This document shows positions 49,334 to 61,593 of a stretch of DNA of 64,000 nucleotides, in pieces. A program made the translations under genes and the position numbers. The stretch comes from Chaenocephalus aceratus (Eukaryota > Chordata > Actinopteri > Perciformes > Channichthyidae). The stretch is taken from contig CM043796.1 in the NCBI GenBank assembly GCA_023974075.1, positions 26,764,353-26,828,352 of the forward strand, read 5' to 3'. The notes under the pieces are model-generated. The model searched no databases. It saw only the letters and a program-made list of their open reading frames with translations, and was not told the origin of the DNA. Every line of letters begins with the position of its first letter. The stretch's first letter is position 1.

Positions 49334-49973
49334 TAACGGTACGTCCACACAGCAGCTTTTCAAAAAATTTGAAAATCTTGGAGCTGGGCGTGTCTGACAG
49401 CTTGGGGATTTTTTGCGAGCAATGCGACCAACAACCAATCACATGAATCTCCCGCCCCCGACATACAAAGCAAAAAACCCCGGGGATTTTATGCGAGCAA
49501 TATATATATATATATAAACTCCCCAAACAGGCGAAGACCTACCAGTTCCACCCACTGTCTCTGCCACCTCCCTCCATGCCTGGTTCCTCCGGTTTGTATC
49601 CCGTTAATAGTTCTGGTCGTAAAGAACCGGGTGATTTGCTTCCGTAATTTCTCGTTTGGATTATGAGGAAATGAACCGCGGTCTGGTTCTCCCTGCTTAC
49701 ACGCGGTTTGATTGGCTAGCGCTTCTACTGTCAGATTTGCATAAACGTGTTTGATTGGCTGGCGCTTCCAGCTCAGCTTCAAAAGTTGAACATTGCTCAA
49801 CTTTGGAATCCTGGAAATCCTGGAAATCCTGGAAATCTTCGCTTCGCTCCCCCACAATGCAGTTCGGCGAAAAGCGAGGCAAAGTGACGTCATCCCCATT
49901 CAAAGTCAATGGGCAGAGAAGCGTTGGAAGCGGTGGAAGATTCTTCTGAAGCTGCTGTGTGGACGTACCGTTA
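49334..49973. mobile_element. 640-bp nonautonomous DNA transposon with 23-bp inverted termini
   Basis: The left end TAACGGTACGTCCACACAGC AGC is the exact inverse of the right end (GCTGCTGTGTGGACGTACCG TTA). Contains (TA)9 near 49500 and three to four CTGGAAATC units at 49808-49838. Flanking duplications are not evident. A 136-codon minus-strand frame (49489-49899) lies inside without a domain that I recognise. Confidence 0.75.
49498..49517 (+). repeat. (AT)9 microsatellite
   Basis: Short AT array inside the 640-bp inverted-repeat element. Confidence 0.85.
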
Positions 49974-52184
49974 GTGTGTCTATAACCGGCCATATCACAG
50001 GAGTCAACAAAGCCGACCAAAACAACAGACTGTCTCAAACTCAAAATAAATCTTCTTAAATGAAGGTTTTCTAACCTCAAATTTACTTCCGCAAACCCCT
50101 GCTTCTCTGAAGTACCGGCCTGCAGTGACATTTTTTTTCCTGGATGAGGACATTTGGCTGTGAGGAGGACCCTCAGACAAACGGCCACTCATTAGAGAGT
50201 GCTGGCTGCAGAGGTACAAAAGGTGGAGGAGGGGAGGTCGGCCCCCTCCTCTGTATACGGCCCATAGAGAAGGCGCTGAGGCAGGAGCACCAAATCCCTA
50301 CTAATCCACAACGCTCAGAGACAAAGAGGAAACACAAATAAGCTCCATTACAAGCTGAGAGCTAACAGAACCAGAGCGCCCTGCTACTGCTCATCACACT
50401 GCATGCATATGATCAAACCGACTCTGACTAACCCTACCCTTAAATAATCCTGAACCAAAACCGAACCGAGTGTAGCAGATTTGACAGCAAATGAGAAATG
50501 TACCCTGTCAAGATCACAAGATGCTCCAAGAATTATTTCCAAGCCGTTACAAGTTCATATTTATAAAAGTATGCACTGAAATTAAGATCTGTACTGGGTT
50601 AAGGGAACTCGTATAGATGTAATGGGCTGATATAATGACCTTCTTGACATTTTCAAAAATATTTATTTATATATTTTGTCGAAAATAAGTTAAGATCTAC
50701 TTTCTAGTGTCAAAAGTCAATGTTGAATATTTCTCACTTGAAACTAGACAAGTTTATTCCTCGCATATGCTAATTCATCAACAATTCACACGTTCAATAT
50801 TTACATACTTAAACATTTGATTTTCGGATAATTAACTTGTGAAACGTGGAACATCAGTCAGAACCGTGTTCAAATCTCAATTGCAAACAATCACAAAATA
50901 ATCTTTACGGACACAAACACATAATACGGTTTATGTATCTACGAATATGATGATTTTGTGAGATTATCTGAACAATATCATGTTCCTTTGTCAGTTAAGT
51001 AAATGGTCGAATTAAGGCTGAATTAATCATTGCGTCCAAAATGTGGTTTCCCAACCGCTTGTTGACATGTTGTAAATACATGATATTTAACAGCACCATC
51101 ACAAACATTTACCCCTGACCTAAACATAATCTTAGTACTGCGAGATACTTCTGTCCTTGTGAAGCTCGTCCAAACCTTTAAACAACGGACAATCAACACA
51201 CACATATTGACCTTTCGAACCACTTTTCTTTGTCAGTTTCTCCTCCTGCACTGGACCTTGAATGTGTCGCACAAAACAAACCCTTAAAACACATTGACTT
51301 TGGACAAATTGCAAGCTACAGAAAGCCCCGTCTGTGTTTGGATTACAGCCAGGCCTAAACAGTCAGCACAAAAGAGCCGCTTCTCAATCTCCTCACTTCG
51401 CACGATGTCACACCGTCAGATTGCTTTTGTTTTACCTTTTCTTTGGGTTTTTTAGCGTGTGCATTGGAAAGTGTTTCACGGGTCGTGGCAAGGACAAGAC
51501 GCAGCATGAAGCGAAACCAGGGAGAGCAAACACTCAGAATGCATGATCCAAAACTAGAGACACGCTCGCTGTGTGTGTATAAATAGTGGATTTTGTTGGA
51601 CTCGCCTACACAGCAGAAGCCCACAAAGCAGAAGCCCACAAGCAGAAGCCCACAAAGCAACAGCACTTTGTATTCTGGTCATGTCTGCCTCCTTGACGAC
51701 TCTCAAACCTGGAGTGTTAGTCTTGTCATTGTTTTCCACTATTTTTGTCTTTACACTGTTGATACATGAGAATTTCATTTCTCTCCTTTTGGCGATATTC
51801 GTAACTGAGTTTTTTTTTAGCCATAGCAGTGTTTGGGATGGATTTGGATGGACTGTTCCATTTTGGATTTGGTTCCTAATTGGTAAATGACTCAAGGCTT
51901 CAACGGCGAGAACCCCTTTATGGAGGCTGCAGAGATTGACTGACCATGCCTTGACTGAAACTTCGCAAAAAACGTCAATAAAACAACCGCAAGATCCAAT
52001 ATGTACAGGTGGCTACAGTACGACCGCATTTCAAATGTGTCCTCGTTCTTGGGGTTTAGGCAAAACGTCTACTTGTGTAGGTCAGGAAAAAACAGTAGTG
52101 ACAGTCAGAGAGGATTGTTTGTGATGATGCTTATCCTTATATTATCTTCGGTCAATACATCAGTGCAAGGGCAGGAGAGTGAAG

Positions 52185-52440
52185 GAAACAAGTGAGGAGG
52201 GAACAGGTGGAAAAGAAGATAAGAGAATGGGAGAGAGGAGGACATTAGATAAAAAGGAGGAAACAAACAAGTGGATAGAAAAAGGAGAGAAAGAAGAACA
52301 CAGACGGGCCAAGAGAAGGAAGAGAGAAGAGGAAACAAGAGAGGAGAGGACAGAAAAGAAGGAAACGACACAGAGTAGAAGGAAGGAGAGGAGGAGACAA
52401 AAGAGAGAGAAGAGAACGAGGAAGGACACAAGGAAAAGAG
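52185..52440 (+). repeat. Polypurine tract (GAGGAAA/AGAAGG-rich)
   Basis: About 250 bp, mostly A and G; frames through it are artefacts. Confidence 0.85.
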
Positions 52441-52989
52441 AATGTATCCTGACAGTATTTGACATCCCGGAATTTCATTAAATATGGTATTAATTAATTT
52501 CCAATTGTGTTATATTTGTTTCCATCCATATGAATTGAGATGTAGAAAACCAAACATGCAGTTGTTCTAGGAGTCATAATGTCACGTCTTGACTGCATTC
52601 GATGCTTTTATACGTGTTATTTTTGTTATTGTGTTTTATACAGAATAATCCTCAAAACGTTCAGTCAATATTGAAATGTGACTATTTGTTGGCATTTGAA
52701 GGATTCGGACCAGTCGCTTTTGGCACTGGTGGAGTTGTTCTGGGAGTCGATGTCGACGTCTAGACTCGTTTCTCTGACAGAGTCGCGTTGAGTCTGCGTG
52801 AAAGGAAACGCTCAGAAGACGTGATCTCCTCTGACATCCGTATAATGAGTCCATTTTAATAAACTATGTGACTAATAGTGCGATTTGACGAGGATGGCGA
52901 GATGACGAGAGGAAAGAAAGAGAAGAGAAAGGGGAGGGGAGGGGGGGAGGATGGATAGAAGAAGGGTTAAACTCCCTCTTCCTGCATGC

Positions 52990-53019
52990 TGTGCGTGCGT
53001 GTGCGTGTGCGTGTGCGTG

Positions 53020-53086
<67 letters not shown>
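52990..53086 (+). repeat. (GT)n with GTGC variants
   Basis: GTGCGTGTGC-type units grading into pure GT. Confidence 0.95.
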
Positions 53087-53089
<3 letters not shown>

Positions 53090-53197
53090 GGGGGGAGGGT
53101 TGGACTGTGCAGACATGAATCATTCTGAGCGATTCAAGCGTTTCCATGACACCGCTGGGCACCGGTCCAGAAGTTTCTACAAAGTCTGAAAGGTACC

Positions 53198-53250
53198 AAC
53201 ACACACACAAACACACACACATATCACACACACACACACACACACACACT
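53198..53250 (+). repeat. (CA)n, interrupted
   Basis: CA units with AAA and TAT interruptions, about 110 bp after the opposing GT array. Confidence 0.9.
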
Positions 53251-54703
53251 CTCCCCAACAGACAGGATCCTGCCAGCGCTGAATCTGAAATAATCTATAT
53301 ATTTATTCATGGCGTTGTCTTCCCGTGTAAAGCGCTAAACATTTTTGGGATCAACATTAATTTAACAGACGATGGTCGATGAGTAACCGTCGTCTAACAG
53401 ACACACGCACACACGCACACACACCCCCCCATCCTTCACTCCCAGCAGGCATTGATTTCTTGGCACCGGAGCGAGTGAATACATCAAACAACAGATGAAC
53501 GTATACGAGCGACGAGAACGACTCGAGAGACGCAGCATCGCGCTCACATCTGTCCGCTCCTACCTACAGCCATATCGCCGCACAGCGCTGATTGGACCAC
53601 AACTACAAGTCTTTTTTTTACTTTTTTTGCAAAGTTTGAGCCCATAAATCGGAGGCTGTCATCGATGCATTTCAGAACCTAAAATGTATCTTTGGAATAT
53701 GTAAATTCTCTTTAAATTCCCTTATAAGTTTAGATTTCTTGGATAAATATTTCAATGGTTATTGCCTCAGTATCCATGATTCTGATTATTCAGCCTTTAT
53801 TCGTCCAACATCTGGAAAATGTACAGCGTTAGACCCTCAAGGTACAGATAAAAGGCACACAAAAGGCAAACATATTTAGATATTAAATAAAAATTAGGCA
53901 CATGTTAGTAAGAATATAAACACATAATTAAAACCAACTTATATGCAAACGTTATTTTAAAAGAAAGTGAACATATACAAGTATAAGTAAAGTATTGTAA
54001 ATAAACCGGTCATTGTCTTCTTACCTAACCTTATGTATTCGGCTATTTTCTGCAAATATACAAAACACAATGGCCTTAAGTATCCATAAACCTGTGTGAG
54101 CTGGTGTCCATCTTTAAATTGAACATGTGTTTAATGTTTTTATTTTGTAGGTAGTACTAACCCTACCTTAAATGTAATATTTAACTGTTCAAACAGTTGC
54201 CTCTTAACTCCAACTACATTTCCCAGCATGCTATTGTGACCTCGATTTCAGTTTACGTCGGCTCCAAGAGAGGCATGAATTTAGGGGGAGTCAATTTTGT
54301 TTTTGTAAAGTTAACGCGCTGAGCTATCCTGTAACTGCAGTGCATTGTGGTCCACTGACGATGCTGCAGTACATGTTGGCAGCAAACCTGGTTGTAATCT
54401 ATTGATACAGCATTATTGCAATATACAGACATGTCTTTCCATACTTGTAGGCTATGGGTATGGAAGACAGCGGCAAACATGGGCAATTTGTAACTTATAA
54501 ACACTTGCCAATTACAAAAAAAACTCCTCTCCTCAACATCAGACGAGTATAAGTTGTTTTTAACACGATGACACCCGTCTGACTAAGTAACAACATTACA
54601 AGCATTGCTCTTCCTGTTGGTGAATATATTCACATTGAGCTTTTCATTCTCCATTCTCACCTATATATGGTGATATATGAGGTACTCAGATGAGTACCAG
54701 GTG

Positions 54704-55088
54704 TCAGTATTTGGTACAACTTCTGGCCCCACGTAAAGTTATGTGATGAAGCCCTCTGTGTCGTCGCCGCCGCCGATGGGGGACGCCGACGTTGTGATCA
54801 GCTGATTCTGCGCAGTTCTCCAGTGTGTGCGCGGAGCACAGAATGTGCCCGGGGGAGTCTCCCTCCGCAGCCGGTTGGCGTAGTTTTGGCACAATTACGT
54901 TATACAGACCGACGTTAACAGCAGCCCCGTCTGTGAACGAGGAGACAAACTCTGTCGTCCAGTGATCTAATCGCCTTCTGGAAAAGCTTCACAAGAACGT
55001 CGGAACGCAAAGGCGCTTAGTGACACAAGTGACGGTACGCATTTCAGATTTTTTCCGTGCATGCGTACCAGTTATGCGTGCACCCCTG
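54704..55088 (-). pseudogene. hAT transposase relic with one terminus
   Basis: On the minus strand the terminus CAGGGGTGCACGCATAACTG (from 55088) is followed by a decayed frame with FTDGAAVNVGLYN and GHILCSAHTLENCAE. TDGAaxN followed by an H..AH motif is the pattern of the catalytic region in ZNF862/DUF4371-type hAT transposases. The terminus and core are only about 150 bp apart, so most of the gene is missing, and stops interrupt the frame. The other end was not located. Confidence 0.55.
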
Positions 55089-56147
55089 CCTATATTCACC
55101 AATCCTATGAAGGATAATATGTATTGGTATTCCACAGGTGTTCCTTTATCTGATGTTAGAATATTACAAAGAGAAAAGGCTCACACAAACTAAAACAATA
55201 CAGGGACAATATAGTAGGCTAAACATATTAGTAGTAAGCATTCTAAGGCATAGTTAGATATCTATACAAAATGTATCCAAAAAATATTCACCTTTTAGGA
55301 ACTAATGCTTGATTTTTGTAAGTTAGGTAGAAATCTATTTAACCATATCCCTAACCCTAAATCCCATGAGTAGCCTACTGGTCACTGACATTGACTAAAA
55401 TAACATAATTAACACGTTATATTCATATCAAACACTATATTTGAATGTGTCAGAGTTGGTTTACCCGTGTGTTTGTGAAGCAGATGGGTTCAAATCTAGC
55501 AGCAGCAGCCATGACACTTGTTCCCTGTTCATATGAGTGAGACCCATCGAATGCCCCCCCCCCTCTTACTCGTTACCAACAGCCTTCATTATCCAACACC
55601 CCCCCCCACCCCCAAACCCATCACACTCATTCACCCCTCCTCCACCCTGGAATCAATAGATAAACAACACAAACAACGGCGAGGCGACAAACAGGGCGAC
55701 ATCCCCAAACCCTCCAAACAGCAGGACTCCAACAGGAAGCTGGATTTCAAAGACATATTCCGAAACAGCATGGTGTGTGTGTGGCTCTGCATAAAAAGGA
55801 TAACACTTAACAAGTGTTACCTTGATGTATTAAGAACTAACTATATGTATCACCTGATTTAGGAATTTAAGACCAATTTCTACAATGAAAAACTGAAACG
55901 TTGACTTTAATTAAATATATTATGTTGAAAGCAACTATATTAAGTTGAATCTCATATTTTTAAGATTTAATATTATTACTTCCAACCAACCTAATACAAT
56001 TATGTTTAATTTGTGAGCATTAAACATTTAATAAAAGTAAAGTTTACGTTTTTCCAGTGTACATTTTCTTTAACGAAGGAGATTTTGTGGCGAATAACGT
56101 TGCAGATTTGCAGTATAGAGTGTGTGTATACAGCGTTAGTGTGACGA

Positions 56148-56149
<2 letters not shown>

Positions 56150-56205
<56 letters not shown>
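56150..56205 (+). repeat. (GT)28 microsatellite
   Basis: Uninterrupted. Confidence 0.97.
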
Positions 56206-56206
<1 letters not shown>

Positions 56207-57804
56207 TCAGACAAAACAGGGCTGCCGAAATGCGGCAGGCACTGCAGATTTTTGTTGGCTCGCTGACAGCGGCTTGCCGGTGCCAAGCCCCGACGGCGGA
56301 AAACGACTAAAAGACGCATAAGGCTGGCATTAGAGCCCCAAATCTTCTCTCCCCCCTCCATCTCTTTTCTCCTTCTCTTTTCTCGATCCGTGGCACGCCG
56401 TTCACTTTGGTCGGGGTCTGACTCGATTTGGCAACGTTTACACCCATCCGTGAATTTATCAATGTCTTTATTTCGCTGTGATCTGATGGGAGCGGGGGGG
56501 AGTAGAAAACATGGCACCTGAAACACCGCGGGAGGTTTAGGTAGACTGCCGCGTTGACATGTTTCTTTCTTTTTTTTTTTTTTGGACATCGCCCCGTTCC
56601 AGTTTAACCCCCCGTGCTTTTTTCCGTAAGTGTCGCAGAATGAGAATTTTGGAGGATTTCATTCCTTCCAGGGTTTATGTTTTCCTCAACATATCTGCTG
56701 CCTTTGTCTTGAGGATTTCGGGCAACACTTCCACGAAAAAACGCCGACACAATAGCATCTGGAGTTACATCCATGAGGCACTGAGCCCATGTTCCTCCTA
56801 AAACCTAAAACAAATGATACTCCAATTATGCTCCCGAGACAATAACGGCTAAAAGAAAAGAAAAAAATCTCCTGTAACACATTCAGGATTACCTGAAACT
56901 AAAAGCCTGATTCTGTGTTTGGAGTCCATTATTGATGGCACAATATTTAGCTGCAGAGTAAACAAAGGCGGGATGCTGTAAATTGTGTTTGGGGTATTGT
57001 TCGTGCAGACAGATGACGACTGCTAATGTTGAATTAAAAGGTTCTTAGAGGTGGATTTAACACGTTTCCTCTTGTCTGCAGGGTTGAGGCGGAAGACGAA
57101 CGACACAGGGAGACAAAGAGAGAGGTAGCAACGAGAGAAAAGGTGTGAAATTCAGAATTAGCAGCACAATATGGAAGTATTAAAGTGCCGCACAATGAGC
57201 TGCGAGAGCTGCGCGGCACAGTGTTGTTCACTGACACTGTACTGACTAAATAAAGACGCTGCGTTCGTGTGCCACGTAGGAACAGGCCGGGATACAAAGA
57301 GTGTTGAACACCAACGTGGCTCATTTTCAACACTATGCATGTGTCGCCTGACCTTGTTCTAGAAAATACTCTTAACCTCTCACACTAAAGTATCATAAAA
57401 CCTCACAGGTGGTCCTTAACCCTTTGTTTCCTACACTGATTAATAAATATTACCATGTATTTAATTAACAAGTGAATCAATGACTGTAATGTAAGGATAA
57501 TTATTACACAGGATTTACACTGTATTATCTCATAGTAAATACTGTATTCAGACCATCCTCTGTGATAACACAACACATTACGTGAACCGCGCTGCATTGT
57601 GGGATCGCAAAAGATTTCGAACGGCAAGTAACTGCTACGAGTCACTCGGCGCAAGCAAAGACGAGAAGAAGCACCTGTCACTACTCTGATAGGTAATTCA
57701 ATGCATTTTGTTCCCCTTCACTTCAATGAAAATATGTGCTTTTATTTAGACTTGCTCCAGTTTTGTTTAATGTGATTGCAGACAGTCTGAAATATCTGGT
57801 GTTC

Positions 57805-57960
57805 ACAGTTTCCGTTAGCCGGTAACGGTCATAGTCCAATAAAATATGCTGAAGACCGGCAAATCGAAATCTCTCTGGTCAAAATTCCCGGTCAAAATAA
57901 TTTCCCCTTAGCGCAATTGCCAGTTGCGCCACTTATGTGACAGACAAGAACAGTACATTC
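57805..57960 (+). mobile_element. hAT-like repeat fragment
   Basis: CACAGTTTCCGTTAGCCGGT followed by GGTCAAAATTCCCGGTCAA resembles a recurrent teleost hAT end. It abuts the next element at 57961, so the two may be one composite. Confidence 0.35.
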
Positions 57961-58295
57961 CAGTGTTTCCCCTACCATTGTCTTGGAGGGGCGCTGCGCC
58001 CCGCCAACGGAGCCCCACGAGCCCGCCAACGGAGCCCCGCCAACGGAGCCCGCCAACGACCCCGCGCCCCCCTGAAATCCAAGGTGTTTACCACAACAAC
58101 AAAAAAGGATATATATATATTTTTTTTAATTATATATTTTTTTATATATATATTTTGTAATATATATAGCACCAAATTGCAACTAATCTATATTTACTGT
58201 CACTTTTCACATTGAACATGTGCTCTTTTATTAAATAAACTAAACGCTTTCATTTTAAGTTGTGAGTTTAGTGTTTTTGACCCTAAGAAACACTG
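57961..58295 (+). mobile_element. CAGTGTTTCCCCTA-ended MITE with internal GC-rich minisatellite
   Basis: Starts CAGTGTTTCCCCTACCATTG, matching the right end of the nested element at 25517-25688. A possible right end, CCCTAAGAAACACTG, finishes at 58295. Between them lie GCCAACGGAGCCC-type tandem units (about 58003-58058) and an AT-rich block (58109-58168). Target duplication unclear. Confidence 0.5.
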
Positions 58296-58827
58296 ATGCA
58301 TTAATCAATAACAATAATCCACAACTCCTCTCTTTGCTCCAGAGGATTTCAAAAATATATATCCCGATGCCAGGAGGGGCACCGCTTCATGTGCCTTAAA
58401 ATAAACGATGCAACATATACATCTATGTTAAATGGAAAGTTGTTGTCTTGGCTTATTGTTTTCAGGTGCTTCCTGGGCATTAACCCTGAGACGGGCTCGA
58501 AAAGCCAAGAAGAAGCGTGGCGTTATAAACCCCCAGGTCAGCACATTCTTTAGAGAACTCCCTGACCAGAGCTCTGTACTGCTATATCACAGTACTTTAA
58601 TGGGCATGGCAACTGTAAAGTCACAATATGTAGATGTACTTTTATTCTAATTTACTGTAAAATATTTACAGTAAATTACTGTGAAATCCATGCAGCTAGT
58701 AGCCAGTAATGTACTGCAAGTTTACAGCCAAAAATGTTACAGTGTAGGTTGTCACATGTCTCAAGACAATGCATCAATTGTATGTGTTCTTAGACAGTTT
58801 CATTCAAGTGGACATAATGACAACACT

Positions 58828-58930
58828 CATTGGAATTTGAAGCCTCAGGTTTGGCATTTTGTCCGACACCATTTTTTTGTTTTACATTGCCATCAAAGTT
58901 GTGTCCACAATAAGGGGTCGAAAGAAAGGG
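58828..58930 (+). mobile_element. Dispersed teleost repeat, second GAAGCCT-GGTTTGGCATTT copy
   Basis: GGAATTTGAAGCCTCAGGTT and GGCATTTTGTCCGACACCAT align with 38968-39005. Degenerate. Confidence 0.45.
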
Positions 58931-59089
58931 AGCAAAGTACAACTGAGTAGAACCAAATAATGTAAGGCTAATATCATGTTAGAATTAACTTTCATGAACT
59001 CAAAACACATTGTTCAATGACAAAAAAACTAGAAAACGAACAACACCTTAGTAGAGACTTGTCAATCATATATTAGCCATACCCTAATG

Positions 59090-59799
59090 CAGGGCTTCTC
59101 AAACTCCAGACCAAGGTCCAGATCCGGACCGAACTGCAAATCAATCCGGACCGAACCCTGTGTCCCATTATAACAATTAAAACAGTTATACAAAAAAATT
59201 CAAACTTTCTGATTCTGTGTAAATTAATGTATATTTTCTTGTGTCTGACACGTTGTGAGAATGAACGTGCATATATATTTACTTGTGTGCGCAAGCGTAA
59301 ACATGCATTGCAGACCGCAAGTTAACCGCAAGTTTACCTTGACTTTCTAATGCTTCTAATGCCTTTTTTGCCGAGGTTCAAGGCATTGGCTACAGACAAA
59401 CAGTTCCATTTCTCCCACTAGTTCAAGCCATGTTGTATTGAATGTGTGTGTGTATACAGACTGCCTGCATGCCTTGCTGCCTTGCTGCCTTGTGCTGCCT
59501 TGCGCCGACAGGCAAGGCAGGCAAGTGCTTGGACCAGAAGGGGGGCCCCCAAAGAAGGTAGATTAAGAGGGTCCACAGCAACGACAACATGAAACACCCT
59601 TTAATTTACTGCAATGACACGTCGGGAAACCCCGTCAAGGGGGCCCCATGCATAGCGCACCGTAAGAAACTGCTTCATAATTTCAGCTTCGTTAAACTGA
59701 AATTATCAATGCCAGTAAAGTCCCTGTTTTGATCTGGACCAGAGACCTTGTATACAATTCACAAGTAGACCTTTAATAAAAAAAGTTTGAGTACCGCTG
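59090..59799. mobile_element. hAT element, 710 bp, with 8-bp target duplication
   Basis: CCCTAATG is duplicated at 59082-59089 and 59800-59807. Ends are CAGGGCTTCTCAAACT and, inward from the right, CAGCGGTACTCAAACT. Contains a hairpin-prone block of CTGCCTTG units followed by CAGGCAAGGCAGGCAAG (59461-59526) that may be a further nested end. No transposase frame. Confidence 0.85.
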
Positions 59800-60197
59800 C
59801 CCTAATGCATACCCTACATATTGTACTCTAAAAGGGACCATCATTTAGAAAAAACAAATTACGCGGTATTGAAAAAGACTTGAATAACACTAGAACCGCC
59901 AATCGGGTCAATTTGACCCAGAGCTGTTTTTTACTGTATGTAACTTTTTTTCAATAAAATATTAAAGTCTCCCAGTCCGTGACTTTTCCTGAAAGTGTGT
60001 TATGTAGCACCCTATGTTGTTAAAAATTGTCAATATGAAGTCAGATTGAAGAAATCGCCCCAAAAATTGCCATTTATACCTATTTCCGCCCAGCGGGTCA
60101 TATTGACCCCACCCCTTTTCGCACTATAGATTTTGCACGTAAACATAAACATCACGTGTTGCTATAGCAACGCCTTTTGTCTACTGCGGTTCCTTAT

Positions 60198-60378
60198 AGA
60201 TTGAGAGATAGAGAGAGATAGATAGATATATTGATAGATAGATAGTTATAGATAGAGAGAGATAGAGAGATAGATAGTTATAGATAGATCCGATAGATAG
60301 TTATAGAGAGAGTGATAGAGAGAGAGATAGATAGTTATAGAGAGAGAGATAGATAGATCGATAGATAGTTATAGATAG

Positions 60379-60457
<79 letters not shown>

Positions 60458-60495
60458 TTAGTTATAGATATATAGATAGATAAATAGATTTATAG
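60198..60495 (+). repeat. (GATA)n array inside the piggyBac-like remnant
   Basis: GATA, GAGA and TTATA units; the pure block of about 20 GATA lies at 60376-60454. The array ends about 15 bp before the ATG of the acidic ORF. Confidence 0.95.
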
Positions 60496-60508
60496 ATAGA
60501 GAGCCAAA

Positions 60509-60745
60509 ATGGACCAAAGAAAGAGACTCATGAATGTTCTGCACGAAGAAGAGTCTGATGGTGGGGAGGTGTCAGGACTGAGTGATGTGTCCTTGGTTTG
60601 TTCTGCCTCTGATGGGTCATCTGACAGCGATCCCGAGCCTCTGCGGAAAATGAGGCCGTCCCATCCTGACCCTCCGCTTGAAGATGCGCCTACTGATGTA
60701 CCAGCCCATGCAGAAGGTAAGATACAAATAAATAGGGATAGCTGA
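60509..60745 (+). pseudogene. Putative piggyBac-like transposase N-terminal exon
   Basis: 78-codon frame starting MDQRKRLMNVLHEEESDGGE, rich in Ser, Asp and Glu (SDGSSDSDPEPL). piggyBac-family transposases and PGBD proteins have such disordered acidic N-termini. After the Ala-Glu-Gly codons there is GCAGAAG|GTAAGAT, a good splice donor (GT at about 60717), so the true product may have spliced on. The catalytic DDD core, insertion domain and cysteine-rich C-terminus are absent from the element. Whether this exon is still transcribed cannot be told. Confidence 0.5.
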
Positions 60746-60972
60746 TGCAACATAGGCTATTCCTCACTCACTTCAGTGTTCCTATCTGTCAAACGCGCTC
60801 GGGCACACACATTAAAGCCACAAATCAATGCATTCTAATACCGGGTCAATTTGACCCCGTTGGCGGTTTTAGGTATACAAAAGTCTCTGGCGGTTCCAGT
60901 GATAAAAGCATGAGACAATGACTCATTAAGATAATGTTTACAACGAAAATAAATCAAGTGAGAAATAGGGTA

Positions 60973-61045
60973 ATCTTTTCATAGACTTCTATACAACCAG
61001 TCTTCTTTTTGCGATCAAGTGGAGGCGCCCCCTGCTGGCTATTAT
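60973..61045 (+). mobile_element. Dispersed repeat fragment with GCGCCCCCTGCTGG
   Basis: CATAGACTTCTATACAACCA, CTTCTTTTTGCGATCAAG and GGCGCCCCCTGCTGGCTATT together are a recurrent teleost repeat module. It directly precedes the L2-like fragment. Confidence 0.5.
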
Positions 61046-61072
61046 ACAGAATGCAAGGCCAAGACACCAAGT

Positions 61073-61475
61073 CATTACATTACATTTAGCTGACGCTTTT
61101 ATCCAAAGCGACTTACAATAATTGCGTTCGACCAACAAAATACAAACTTGAAGAAAACAGAATCATAAAGTACATCAGGTTTCATAGAGCAAAAACATTT
61201 CAAGTGCTACTCAACTGGCTTTAGGTAAGCCAGCCCTTTATTAGGATATAAGTGCTTTGTTAATAGTTCTATCGCTCGAAGTGGAGTCGAAAGAGATGAG
61301 TCTTCAGTCTGCGCCGGAAGGTGTGTAAGCTATCTGCTGTCCTGATGTCAATGGGGAGCTCATTCCACCATCTTGGAGCCAGGATAGCAAACCCACGTGT
61401 TTCTGCTGATGGGAACCTCAGTAATGAAGGTAATGGTGCTAACAACACGGGATACAAAGTAAGAGTCTTCATTTT
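61073..61475 (-). mobile_element. L2-like LINE 3' end with ORF2 C-terminus
   Basis: The minus strand reads the C-terminal end of a reverse transcriptase ORF (61472 to 61269), then a 3' UTR containing CTTTGGATAAAAGCGTCAGC and a terminal TAATG repeat near 61073. 5'-truncated. Shares about 270 bp with 7405-7682. Confidence 0.85.
61269..61472 (-). pseudogene. LINE (L2/CR1-type) ORF2, extreme C-terminus
   Basis: Contains FAILAPRWWNELPIDIRTAD followed by SLHTFRRRLKTHLF and a stop. The pattern FA..APR.WN.LP..IR.a.sl..Fk..LKTHLF is the C-terminal signature of L2/CR1-type LINE polyproteins. Only the last 45-50 codons are homologous. The endonuclease and reverse transcriptase domains are missing through 5' truncation. 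Confidence 0.8.
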
Positions 61476-61580
61476 TCTGTCTGTCTTTCTGTTTGGGGGG
61501 ATAGGAGGAAAAGGGGGAAACGGAGGAGGAGGGGCGACCCCTGAGAGATGGATGATGGGTCGGATGCTGTCAGACTAGAA

Positions 61581-61593
61581 GGGTCAAAGGTCA
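61581..61593 (+). promoter_or_regulatory. DR1-like half-site pair
   Basis: GGGTCAAAGGTCA, one mismatch from the ideal DR1 and followed by AAAGG. Binding is inference. Confidence 0.25.

Larger units (their letters stand above)
59888..60901 (+). mobile_element. piggyBac-like element remnant, 1014 bp
   Basis: Inverted ends CACTAGAACCGCCA and, from the right, CACTGGAACCGCCA. Identical palindromes GGGTCAATTTGACCC lie just inside both ends (59905-59919 and 60843-60857), with a third related copy at 60095-60109. The flanks are ATAA at 59884-59887 and 60902-60905 rather than the canonical TTAA. It holds a GATA array and the start of an acidic ORF. Assignment rests on architecture plus the acidic N-terminus. 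Confidence 0.65.

Noticed and set aside
51573..51890. 105-codon frame with hydrophobic segments
   Set aside because: No homology that I recognise, starts in a short tandem repeat, and has no splice or promoter context.
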